NCBI GenBank assembly: GCA_934654775.1
Contig: CAKUGR010000001.1
Span: forward strand, 248,001-312,000
Length of the DNA stretch: 64,000 nt
From: an uncultured Collinsella sp.
GTDB lineage: Bacteria > Actinomycetota > Coriobacteriia > Coriobacteriales > Coriobacteriaceae
Direction of reading: 5' to 3'
Part shown: positions 25,650-33,074 of the stretch, one piece after another
Numbering within the stretch: the first letter of the stretch is position 1
Layout of the letters: each line of letters begins with the position of its first letter
Translations under genes and position numbers: made by a program
The notes under the pieces: model-generated
What the model was told of the DNA's origin: nothing
Seen by the model: the letters and a program-made list of their open reading frames with translations, nothing else
Databases searched by the model: none

Positions 25650-27071
25650 ATGACGAACCTCATGCAGTTCCCCGACGGCTTTGTGTTTGGCGGCGCCACC
25701 GCCGCTTACCAAGTTGAGGGCGAGACCCGCACGCACGGAAAGGGTAAAGTGCCCTGGGACGATTTCCTGGCTGCTCAGGGTCGCTTCTCCCCCGATCCCG
25801 CAAGCGATTTCTACAACAAGTACCCGGTCGATATCGACCTGTGCCAGCGCTTCGGCATCAACGGCATCCGTGTCTCCATCGCTTGGAGCCGTATCTTCCC
25901 CAACGGCACTGGTGAGATCAACCCCGAGGGTGTTGCCTTCTATCACGAGCTCTTTGCCACCTGCAATAAAGCCGGCGTTATCCCCTATGTCACGCTCGAT
26001 CACTTTGATACGCCCGAGGCCTTCTACCAGGACGGCGGCGAGGGCTTCCTGACGCGCACGACGATCGACGCCTTTGTCGAGTACGCCAAGTTCTGCTTTG
26101 CCGAGTTCACCGAGGTCAAGCACTGGTTTACCTTTAACGAGATTCCCGCGACCGCCGAGGGCAGCTTTATCGTCGGCAACTGGCCGCACGGCGAGAAGTA
26201 TCGCCTGGACAAGGCCTTCCAGCTTATGCATAACATGATGGTGGCCCATGCCAAGGCCGTCGTTGCCTTCCACGAGGGCGGCTTTGAGGGCGAGATCGGC
26301 ATTGTCCAGAACCTGGAGCCCAAGTATCCCCTCGATCCCAACAGTGCTGCCGACTGCGAGGCCGCCCGCATGGCCGACGTCATCAACAACCGCTGGGTAC
26401 TCGACGCCACCTTCCGCGGCCACTATGCAGCCGACACCATGGAGGCTGCGACCAAGCTGGCCCATATCGCCGGCGGCGAGCTCGACGTCCGCGACGAGGA
26501 CATCGCCGCGCTGAGCGCCGCGCTCCCCTACAACGATTGCCTAGGCGTCAACACCTACAAGTGCCAGTTCCTGCGTGCCGCCGAGGGCGAAAACGACATC
26601 AACCACAATGGCACTGGCGACAAGGGCTCCTCGCGCTGGTTCCTCAAGGGCGTTGGTGAGTCATGCGTGCGCGAAGGCGTACCCACCACCGATTGGGACT
26701 GGATTATCTATCCCGAGGGCCTGTACGATCTGCTGCTCCGCATTAAGAACGATTACCCCAACTACAAGAAGATTTACATCACCGAGAACGGCATGGGCTA
26801 TAAGGACGACTTCGAGAACGGCTTTATCGACGATGCCCCTCGTATCGACTACATGCGCCAGCACCTCGCGTGGGTTCTCAAGGCAATCGACGGCGGCGTG
26901 AACGTCGACGGCTACTTTGTGTGGTCGCTGCAGGACCAGTTCTCCTGGACCAACGGCTACAACAAGCGCTATGGCCTGTTCTACATCGACTTCGAAACCC
27001 AGGAGCGTTATCCCAAGGCGAGCGCGTACTGGTACAAGAACGTCGCGGAGACCGGCCTGCTCATGGCCTAG
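25650..27071 (+). CDS. lacG: 6-phospho-beta-galactosidase (GH1), copy 2
   Basis: The start at ATG 25650 is set by GAAAGGA six bases upstream; an in-frame ATG at 25635 would place that site inside the gene. The 473-residue product is closely similar to the 21-kb LacG: FVFGGATAAYQVEG, WFTFNEIPA, ITENGMGY and WTNGYNKRYGLFYIDF. It cleaves the 6-phospho-beta-galactoside brought in by LacE2. The lacE-lacG gap here (75 bp) lacks the terminator seen in copy 1. Confidence 0.92.
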   Translation: MTNLMQFPDGFVFGGATAAYQVEGETRTHGKGKVPWDDFLAAQGRFSPDPASDFYNKYPVDIDLCQRFGINGIRVSIAWSRIFPNGTGEINPEGVAFYHELFATCNKAGVIPYVTLDHFDTPEAFYQDGGEGFLTRTTIDAFVEYAKFCFAEFTEVKHWFTFNEIPATAEGSFIVGNWPHGEKYRLDKAFQLMHNMMVAHAKAVVAFHEGGFEGEIGIVQNLEPKYPLDPNSAADCEAARMADVINNRWVLDATFRGHYAADTMEAATKLAHIAGGELDVRDEDIAALSAALPYNDCLGVNTYKCQFLRAAEGENDINHNGTGDKGSSRWFLKGVGESCVREGVPTTDWDWIIYPEGLYDLLLRIKNDYPNYKKIYITENGMGYKDDFENGFIDDAPRIDYMRQHLAWVLKAIDGGVNVDGYFVWSLQDQFSWTNGYNKRYGLFYIDFETQERYPKASAYWYKNVAETGLLMA

Positions 27072-27093
27072 TTTTTGCCACATACCCCTTGTC

Positions 27094-27134
27094 GGCCGCA
27101 TGCGAATCCCCCACGGGTCGCATGCGGCCTTTTT
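27094..27134 (+). terminator. rho-independent terminator of lacG2
   Basis: Perfect 12-bp stem GGCCGCATGCGA (27094-27105) with 27118-27129, then five T residues. Confidence 0.88.
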
Positions 27135-27162
27135 GTTTTTGGTGAGCCCGAGCGGATCATTC

Positions 27163-27219
27163 GTCTCGATCTGTAACATCTAGCAGGGGTTTTCGGTCCT
27201 ACTTGTTACAGATCGAGAC
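27163..27219. repeat. TCTCGATCTGTAACA hairpin repeat, copy B
   Basis: GTCTCGATCTGTAACA (27163-27178) and its exact complement at 27204-27219: a 16-bp perfect stem with a ~25-nt loop containing TTTTCGGTCC. Confidence 0.8.
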
Positions 27220-27242
27220 AAACGAGCGGCCCGAAGCAGAAG

Positions 27243-27299
27243 ATCTCGATCTGTAACATCTAACCCGGTTTTCTACTCCCAACTGTTACAGATTGAGAT
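27243..27299. repeat. TCTCGATCTGTAACA hairpin repeat, copy C
   Basis: Arms 27243-27258 and 27284-27299 pair over 16 bp with one mismatch. It is in tandem with copy B, 23 bp away. Confidence 0.8.
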
Positions 27300-27365
27300 A
27301 ATTCGTCGACGCCGACGTTTTACTATGCCGTGGTACAATTGTGTCCCAACGCAAAGGAGGTACCC

Positions 27366-27632
27366 ATGTCAGTTTGTGTGCCCGTCCGAGATATGAAGGA
27401 CACTGCTGCATTCACCACGCTTGTTGAGTCTGAGCGCGACGTCACCGTAACTAAGAACGGCTATGAGGCCATGCACTGCATCAGCAGCGACCAGTATCGC
27501 CTCATGCAAGAAGAAATCGCCAAGGCAAAACTGCTGTCTCGTATGATGTTGGCAGAAGACGAAATATCGCAAGGCGACTACAGCGACTACGAATCCTTCG
27601 CGGCTTCGATACGAGACAAATATGACCTATAA
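27366..27632 (+). CDS. type II antitoxin, Phd/YefM-like
   Basis: ATG 27366 follows AAAGGAGG and gives 88 residues. The N-terminal half (VPVRDMKDTAAFTTLVE, then DVTVTKNGYEAMHCIS) fits the Phd/YefM fold that binds operator DNA; the C-terminus is acidic and would wrap the toxin. A TACAAT box lies at 27334-27339. The stop overlaps the toxin start by 11 bp. Confidence 0.85.
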   Translation: MSVCVPVRDMKDTAAFTTLVESERDVTVTKNGYEAMHCISSDQYRLMQEEIAKAKLLSRMMLAEDEISQGDYSDYESFAASIRDKYDL

Positions 27633-27927
27633 CGTCGTAATCCTCAAAAGCGCGCGATATGAGTACGAGAGTATTGTCGGATACCTTGCTCAAATCCTCA
27701 AGAATCCGCGTGCAGCAGGCAATTTTGTCGCTGAGTTTGAATATCAGCTTGACCTGCTTCGCGAGCAGCCTCTTTTACGTCCCCTCTCGCACATGCAAGA
27801 GCTGGCGGCACGTAATTACCGATCGTTTCCCGTCAACAACTACGTATGTCTATACAAATTTGAACACGAAACAATCTATATCGCCCACATCTTTCATCAG
27901 TCACAGGACTACGCCCGCTTGGTCTAG
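27622..27927 (+). CDS. RelE/ParE-family toxin
   Basis: The 101-residue protein has the compact RelE/ParE pattern: a beta-strand start (YNVVILKSARYEYESI), a helix with FVAEFEYQLDLLREQP, and C-terminal strands YRSFPVNNYVCLYKF and IYIAHIFHQSQDYARLV. RelE-type members cut mRNA on the ribosome and ParE-type members poison gyrase; this sequence alone does not decide. It overlaps the antitoxin gene by 11 bp, the usual coupled arrangement. Confidence 0.87.
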   Translation: MTYNVVILKSARYEYESIVGYLAQILKNPRAAGNFVAEFEYQLDLLREQPLLRPLSHMQELAARNYRSFPVNNYVCLYKFEHETIYIAHIFHQSQDYARLV

Positions 27928-27984
27928 CCCACAAGCTGAATACTTGGCCCGAGCGCATTTGCGTGTCATATCGCGCCACGTTGA

Positions 27985-28014
27985 CGCGTAAAATGACGCG
28001 CAAATTTTTACGCG
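27985..28014. repeat. TGACGCGYAAA repeats with hairpin
   Basis: TTGACGCGTAAAA, TGACGCGCAAAT and TTGACGCACAAAT follow each other between about 27981 and 28036. The first pairs with TTTTACGCG (28006-28014) as a 9-bp stem. It lies between the toxin gene and the convergent lacR. Function unknown. Confidence 0.4.
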
Positions 28015-28128
28015 CAATCATATTTGACGCACAAATGGTGTTTTTACTTATACGTGTCATTCTGCACGTCGTATTGAAGCGATAATCCCCGCGCCGGCAG
28101 AGGGCAAAAGTATCGCCTGCAGCGTTAG

Positions 28129-28893
28129 CTAGCAAATGACCCGCGTGTGTTCCTCGATGGCGGCACGATCCTCGGCGGTAATACCCGGCTCGCACACCAC
28201 GGCGTCCAAATTGTCCAGGCGGCAGAAGGTATAGAAGTCGCGCTTGCCGATCTTGCTGGAGTCGGCGATCAGATAGCGCGAGTCTGCCTTGCTAAAAGCG
28301 AGCTGCTGGATACGGCCCTCATCCATGTTTGACGTAGACACGTCGCCATCCAGAATGCCGTTGGCGCCGATAAACGCCGCATCGATGCCCAGCGCGCGAA
28401 GGGTATCCTCGGCCGTTGGTCCCACAAAAGCGGCGGTGCGGCGACGGTACACACCGCCCACGAGGCACAAGTCGCAGTCCTCGCGCGCCTCGAGCAGGTT
28501 AAACACCGAAAGCGAATTGGTCACAATGCGCAGGCGAAACGTCGGCAGCATCGAGGCCATCTGCTCAACCGTGGTGCCCGTACCCAAAAAGATGGTCGAG
28601 TCTTCCTCGATAAGCTCCACAGCACGGCGCGCAATCTGCAGCTTTTCCTCGGCATGCTTAGTTCGCTTTTCGCTGTGCGAATACTCATGGCGCAGCATAG
28701 CGTGCGGACGGCCCTGTGCACTGCGGGCTCCGCCGTGCACGCGCTCGATCTCGCCCAGGCTCGCAAGTTCCTCAAGGTCGCGGCGAATCGTCATGTCCGA
28801 AACGCCCAGCGCATCAGAAATCTCTTTGACCGAGACCGTGCCCTGCTCCTCGAGCAGCTGCCGAACCTTATCCTGTCGCTCCGCTTTAATCAC
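28129..28893 (-). CDS. lacR: lactose phosphotransferase repressor LacR-like (DeoR family)
   Basis: The start is GTG 28893 with GAGGA upstream, giving 254 residues, the length of LacR. The N-terminal helix-turn-helix reads VSVKEISDALGVSDMTIRRDL, followed by ERVHGGAR. The DeoRC domain has IFLGTGTTVEQMA, RIVTNSLSVFNLL, LVGGVYRRRTAAFVGP and IQQLAFSKADSRYLIADSSK, closely resembling lactococcal LacR. LacR represses lac PTS operons and is released by tagatose-6-phosphate. It is a good candidate for the GAACA-type sites before lacA and lacF. Confidence 0.82.
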   Translation of the reverse strand: MIKAERQDKVRQLLEEQGTVSVKEISDALGVSDMTIRRDLEELASLGEIERVHGGARSAQGRPHAMLRHEYSHSEKRTKHAEEKLQIARRAVELIEEDSTIFLGTGTTVEQMASMLPTFRLRIVTNSLSVFNLLEAREDCDLCLVGGVYRRRTAAFVGPTAEDTLRALGIDAAFIGANGILDGDVSTSNMDEGRIQQLAFSKADSRYLIADSSKIGKRDFYTFCRLDNLDAVVCEPGITAEDRAAIEEHTRVIC

Positions 28894-29098
28894 GATGAGT
28901 CCTCGCTGTTCCACGCTCACGTCAATCCAAACAGTAACGAACAAATTGTATCAGAATCGCGCGCGCTAAAAATGAGCGCCCACACAGCCCAAATCATCAC
29001 TTTTTTGAGAAAAATACCCCCTGCTTTAGTGGGGTGTAGTGATAATCTCGCCTGTTCGCGCTACAGTTTGTCCGGAATACCTCGATGTTAGGAACTAA

Positions 29099-30151
29099 AT
29101 GATCACTTCCGAGCTTTTCGGCACCGCGCCGTGCGGTACCCCCGTTCATCGTTACACCCTCAACGGGCCCGAGATCTGCGTTCGCATTATGGACTATGGC
29201 GCCACCGTGCTGGGTATCGATGTGCCCGACATTCCCGGCAACGTGCGCGATGTGGTGTTGGGCTTCGACAAGCTCGAGGATTACTTTGACAACCCCGCTT
29301 GCTTTGGCGCGACCATCGGCCCCGTGGCCAACCGCACTGCGGGTGCCACGATCACCATCGACGGCACAGACTGGCATATGCCGGCCAACGAAGGCGTCAA
29401 CAACCTGCACAGCGATCTTGAGCACGGCCTGCACAAGCGCGTGTGGGACGTTGAACTCGACGAGGTCCACAACGCCGTGCGCATGACCACCTCGCTTGAG
29501 GATGGCGAGTTGGGTCTGCCCGGCAACCGCACCTTTACGGCCGTGTTTACCGTTACACACACCGGCGTCTTTCGTATCGAGTATGGCTGCGAGAGCGATC
29601 GCGCCACCTACGTGTCCATGACCAACCACACGTACTTTAACCTTGCCGGTCATAACGCCGGCATGGACTGTGAGCACTTCTTTGTTGCTAACGCTGCCCA
29701 CTACCTGCCCATTGATGACCAGAATATCCCCACCGGCGAGATTGCTCCGGTCGAGGGAACACCATTTGACTTTCGCGAGCTGCGCCCCGTCGCTCCCGGC
29801 ATGGAGGCCGACGACCCGCAGATTAAGCAGGCCCGTGGCTACGATCACTGTCTGTGCATTGACGGCTATCAGTACGGCCGTAATCTGCGCCGCGCCCTGC
29901 ATGTTGAGGAGATGTGGACCGGCCGCGAGCTTGACTACTACACCACCGCCCCGGGCGTGCAGCTCTACACTGGCAACTGGCTGGGCGACGAGCACGCCAA
30001 GGACGATGCTAACTATGGCTGGGGTGCCGGCTTTGCCCTCGAGGCAGAGATGTACCCCGACACGCCGCACCAGCCTCTGTTCCCACAGGGCATTGTGGGC
30101 CCGGGTCACCCCTATAGCAATGTGATCGAGTACCACTTTATGAGGCACTAA
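29099..30151 (+). CDS. galM: aldose 1-epimerase (galactose mutarotase)
   Basis: The 350-residue GalM contains GPVANRT, NNLHSDLEHGLHKRVW, MTNHTYFNLAGH (with the catalytic His), the catalytic-Glu region GFALEAEMYPD, and YDHCLCID. It interconverts alpha- and beta-galactose, feeding GalK with the alpha form. It is unlike the two LacX-type epimerases in this window. It diverges from lacR and ends at a strong terminator. Confidence 0.93.
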   Translation: MITSELFGTAPCGTPVHRYTLNGPEICVRIMDYGATVLGIDVPDIPGNVRDVVLGFDKLEDYFDNPACFGATIGPVANRTAGATITIDGTDWHMPANEGVNNLHSDLEHGLHKRVWDVELDEVHNAVRMTTSLEDGELGLPGNRTFTAVFTVTHTGVFRIEYGCESDRATYVSMTNHTYFNLAGHNAGMDCEHFFVANAAHYLPIDDQNIPTGEIAPVEGTPFDFRELRPVAPGMEADDPQIKQARGYDHCLCIDGYQYGRNLRRALHVEEMWTGRELDYYTTAPGVQLYTGNWLGDEHAKDDANYGWGAGFALEAEMYPDTPHQPLFPQGIVGPGHPYSNVIEYHFMRH

Positions 30152-30177
30152 GCCCATAACGCAACATATCGCACAGC

Positions 30178-30213
30178 AGCGCCCGCCGGCAACACCGCCG
30201 ACGGGCGCTTTTT
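30178..30213 (+). terminator. rho-independent terminator of galM
   Basis: Perfect 13-bp stem AGCGCCCGCCGGC (30178-30190) with 30197-30209, followed by T residues; near-identical to the galKT terminator. Confidence 0.88.
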
Positions 30214-30258
30214 CATCTTTTAGGCTCATTTTAGCTGTGACTGTATGAGTGACATATC

Positions 30259-30410
30259 AAAACTATGCCCATTTACTACGTTTAGCCCGGGATGCTCGAC
30301 CATGCACCGCTTTTTGTTAAATTCGCGAGCCGTCTACCTGCGGTTTTGTTTTTCCCAAATTCGACATGCTCGGCGATAGCCGATCAAAAGTAGTGAATGG
30401 ACATAGTTTT
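30259..30410. repeat. MITE-like element with 21-bp inverted ends
   Basis: Arms 30259-30279 and 30390-30410 (AAAACTATGCCCATTTACTA...) pair over 21 bp with two mismatches and enclose 110 bp without a gene. The inside carries TCTACCTGCGGTTTTG (30333-30348), which recurs at 41712-41727. With the galM terminator it fills the gap 30152-30477. Confidence 0.55.
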
Positions 30411-30477
30411 TGACAGGTGGCATCGCGCGCGTCCCTCGCAAAGGCAAAATGATCCGTTTTCCTCCATCCCCAAGGGA

Positions 30478-30960
30478 TCAGTTAAACAGATTGCTGATGG
30501 AGTCGGGGTCGGAGCTGGGAAGGTAGCGGATTTCTAGCTCTATGCCGAGCTCTTGCAGCTCTTTGAGGGCGGCAACATCCTCGTCGTCTACGGCAACTGC
30601 GGGCGTTACGGGACGCTTGCCCTCCCCTGCCTGCATATGGCCGATGCTGATCTTGGTGATGGGCACGCCGCCCTTAACCAGCGCCAATGCGTCCGCAGGC
30701 GACGCTACCATAATCAGGATCCATTGGCGCGGCGTCGCGGTATGAATGATGTCAATCGTCCTTTGGACCGAGAAAAACCGTGTCCACACGCCCTCGGGCG
30801 CCGCCACCCTCATGGGTGCCCACTTGCGCGAATCCGCCGCAATCCCGTCGTTGACGATCAGGACAAGGTTGGAGCCTACGGCCTCATTCCACTGCTCAAT
30901 GTCTTGTGCATAGATAAAGCGGTCGTCAATGCGTGTAAGAAGAATCTTGGGTTGAGCCAT
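30478..30960 (-). CDS. orphan PTS mannose-family EIIB lacking the active-site His
   Basis: The 160-residue protein is a clear paralogue of the IIB at 40221-40703: both read LLTRID-R and share TRFFS-Q-TID, LVKGGVP, and LKELQELG-ELEIR. In the working copy the phosphorylated residue is His17 (LVHGQV); here that position is Tyr17 (FIYAQD), so phosphotransfer by the normal route should be impossible. No IIA, IIC or IID is adjacent and the ribosome site is weak. It may be regulatory or decaying. The frame is intact. Confidence 0.85.
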   Translation of the reverse strand: MAQPKILLTRIDDRFIYAQDIEQWNEAVGSNLVLIVNDGIAADSRKWAPMRVAAPEGVWTRFFSVQRTIDIIHTATPRQWILIMVASPADALALVKGGVPITKISIGHMQAGEGKRPVTPAVAVDDEDVAALKELQELGIELEIRYLPSSDPDSISNLFN

Positions 30961-31049
30961 CGCCGCCCCATTCTGTTCGAGGCCCGTAAGAGCAAGACAT
31001 CACGTCTCCAATATTAGTGCATTTAAAGTGAGAAAAGCCGTCAGAACAC

Positions 31050-31078
31050 TTGCGCGGATTTGCGATGTCCCGTATCAT
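31050..31078 (+). promoter_or_regulatory. promoter of the tRNA-Thr gene
   Basis: TTGCGC (31050-31055) and TATCAT (31073-31078) are separated by 17 bp and lie about 40 bp before the tRNA. Confidence 0.6.
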
Positions 31079-31117
31079 AGACAGCCGTTGACGCCTCAGT
31101 TGCGTCACCACATGGCC

Positions 31118-31193
31118 GCCAGCGTAGCTCAGTTGGTAGAGCACCGCTCTCGTAAAGCGGGGGTCACCGGTTCGAGCCCGGTCGCTGGCTCCA
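31118..31193 (+). tRNA. tRNA-Thr (anticodon CGT)
   Basis: The 76-nt gene folds into a standard cloverleaf: acceptor GCCAGCG/CGCTGGC, D stem GCTC/GAGC with AGTTGGTA loop, anticodon stem CCGCT/AGCGG with loop CTCGTAA, T stem ACCGG/CCGGT with loop TTCGAGC. The 3' CCA is encoded. The anticodon CGT reads ACG (Thr). Confidence 0.97.
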
Positions 31194-31204
31194 TTGCACA
31201 AGAT

Positions 31205-31227
31205 AGCCGCCTTCGGGCGGCTTTTTT
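31205..31227 (+). terminator. terminator of the tRNA gene
   Basis: AGCCGCC-TTCG-GGCGGCT followed by a T run. From here to 31402 nothing further is seen. Confidence 0.88.
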
Positions 31228-31402
31228 GTTGCCGATTTTCGCGCACGCCCGTCAATCCAAGCACCACGCCGTCGGGCACCCCCTACTCAACAACAAAAGC
31301 CCCGCCGACCGCGAACTCCCAAGCGGAAGCCACAATCAACGGGGCTCATGCGCGACCGCCTCGAGGGAATCGCGCCAATACACGGCTCAATCGAGCGGCG
31401 CG

Positions 31403-31876
31403 CTACTCCTCCCAGTAGGCGTCGGCAAGCAGCTTAAAGCAGATCTTCTTGACCGGCTGCGCGCCATCGCCCGGGAACTCGAGCGTGGGCATATGAGGCT
31501 CGCCGGCAACGAACAGGGCGAACTTGTCGTCAGCCAGATCGCCGGCGATCGAGGCGTCGGAATCGACCAGATCGTAGTCGTCCTTCTCGTCGAACTCCTG
31601 AACCAGCGTCAGGCTGCCCGTGGCGACCTTAAAGGCCTCGCGACCCTCAACGTCAATCTGCAGGTCGTGATAGCGCTGATGCGTCTCATAGTGAGCGTCG
31701 GCCTCGGGACGCGTCGTGGGGGCCATGACGTTCGCAAAGACCTTGTCGCCCAGAATCGGATGGCTGCCGACCTCGAGCTCCGCCGAATCGTTCTCCTCGA
31801 GCCAATCGATCAGCACGTCGAGACCCTTGAGCATTCCGCGGTATTCCTCGATATCGCCCAGTGCACCGTAAATCAT
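31403..31876 (-). CDS. YhcH/YjgK/YiaL family protein
   Basis: The 157-residue cupin-like protein has the family pattern: start MIYGALGDIEEYR, YETHQRYHDLQIDVEGRE with the conserved His/Glu metal site, FALFVAGEPHMPTL and the C-terminal KKICFKLLADAY. Members occur in sialic acid and amino-sugar gene clusters and are thought to act on sugar anomers or as epimerases; the reaction is not firmly known. It fits the GalNAc context and follows the lacC2/nagA-remnant segment on the same strand. Confidence 0.85.
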   Translation of the reverse strand: MIYGALGDIEEYRGMLKGLDVLIDWLEENDSAELEVGSHPILGDKVFANVMAPTTRPEADAHYETHQRYHDLQIDVEGREAFKVATGSLTLVQEFDEKDDYDLVDSDASIAGDLADDKFALFVAGEPHMPTLEFPGDGAQPVKKICFKLLADAYWEE

Positions 31877-31908
31877 CTAAATCCCCTCTCGGATCGTCTC
31901 TTTGGCAG

Positions 31909-32079
31909 CTACTCGGTAAACGCGTTACCAACGCTGTTGCCGCCCACACACGTCTCGACCAGGGTAAGGTCGGGATTGAACACGACAAAGTCGGCGTCGC
32001 GCCCCGGCATAATGCTACCGCACTTGTCGCCCACACGGACAAACAAGGAGCGAGCAATACCGAGGCGCAACCCAAACTC
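31909..32079 (-). pseudogene. 3' remnant of a nagA gene
   Basis: The minus strand reads 57 codons directly behind the lacC2 stop and in the same frame. The last ~39 codons (DKCGSIMPGRDADFVVF ... GNSVGNAFTE, stop at 31909) match the C-terminus of the intact NagA at 34777 at about 34 of 39 residues. There is no start codon or ribosome site and the catalytic part is missing. It is probably what remains of a second nagA after deletion or recombination. Confidence 0.8.
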
Positions 32080-33015
32080 TTACAGCTCGGTTACGACAAC
32101 ACCGTTGTAGACCTCGTCCCAACGGTCCATGACCAGATGGCCGGTCATCGGATCCATGGCATTGAGCTTGCCGCAGGTGTTGGCGGTACGCAGCACCGTC
32201 TCGTCGTCCGCGCCAGCAGCGATGGCATGCGCAAAGCCGGCGATGGTGGAGTCGCCGGAGCCAGTGGCGTTAACAGCCGGGATATCGGGCGTCTTGGCGC
32301 GGAACGCACGGCCGTTGTGGAAGCCCACGGAGCCGGCGGCGCCCATGGACACGACGACCCAAGGGATATCGGAGAAGCGGGCGTCGGAGGCAAGCGCTGC
32401 GCGAAGCTCGTCCACGTCGTCGGTGGTAAAGCTCGTGCCCAGAAGGCCGTTGATTTCGGTCAGGTTAGGCTTAACCAGCTCGGGCTTGACCTCGGACTTA
32501 AGGGCGGCCTCGAGCGAGGCACCCGAGGTGTCGAGTAGCACCTTGGCGCCGGCGTTCTCGGCAATGTCCGTAATCTTGGCATAGTAGTCGGCCTCGACGC
32601 CGCGGGGCAGCGAGCCCGAGATAGTGACGACATCGGCCTTGCTCGCTAGCTCGGTAAACTTGGCGGTAAAGGCATCGAGCTCCTCGGGAGCAATCGTCGG
32701 GCCGCTCTCGAGCAGCTCGGTCTGGTTGCCAGCGTGGAGAATATTCAGGCAGATGCGGGTCTCGCCGGCGATGGGTACAAAATCGTTCTTGATGCCGTTG
32801 GCATCCATGAGCTCCGCCATGTAGGCGCCCATGTGACCGCCGAGCAGACCGGTAGCAACAACATCGTCGCCCAGCTGACCCAGGACACGGGCCACGTTGA
32901 GGCCCTTGCCACCGGCGGTCTTTTCGGGCGTCACGCGGTTGACGTCGTCGATAACAAGCTCGTCGAGCTGATAGCGCGTATCGACGGACGGATTCATCGT
33001 AACGGTGAGGATCAT
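32080..33015 (-). CDS. lacC: tagatose-6-phosphate kinase (LacC), copy 2
   Basis: The 311-residue PfkB kinase is nearly identical in layout to the copy at 12497: MILTVTMNPSVDTRY, TAGGKGLNVARVL, SGSLPRGVEADYY and NATGSGDSTIAGFAH. AAGGAG precedes the ATG at 33015. Here it lies in the GalNAc cluster, where it would phosphorylate the tagatose-6-phosphate made by AgaS. A nagA remnant follows in frame. Confidence 0.88.
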   Translation of the reverse strand: MILTVTMNPSVDTRYQLDELVIDDVNRVTPEKTAGGKGLNVARVLGQLGDDVVATGLLGGHMGAYMAELMDANGIKNDFVPIAGETRICLNILHAGNQTELLESGPTIAPEELDAFTAKFTELASKADVVTISGSLPRGVEADYYAKITDIAENAGAKVLLDTSGASLEAALKSEVKPELVKPNLTEINGLLGTSFTTDDVDELRAALASDARFSDIPWVVVSMGAAGSVGFHNGRAFRAKTPDIPAVNATGSGDSTIAGFAHAIAAGADDETVLRTANTCGKLNAMDPMTGHLVMDRWDEVYNGVVVTEL

Positions 33016-33074
33016 TTTTAGCTCCTTATCTCGCAGGCTCCTTGTGCCTCGCGATACGAGTCGACAAAACGGAA

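Noticed and set aside
22457..27299. A CRISPR array, because of repeated elements
   Set aside because: The repeats are hairpins with unequal spacing, only three copies and no cas genes.
26000..28130. A prophage or integrative element around the toxin-antitoxin pair
   Set aside because: No integrase, attachment repeat or phage gene is present; the pair stands alone between lac genes.
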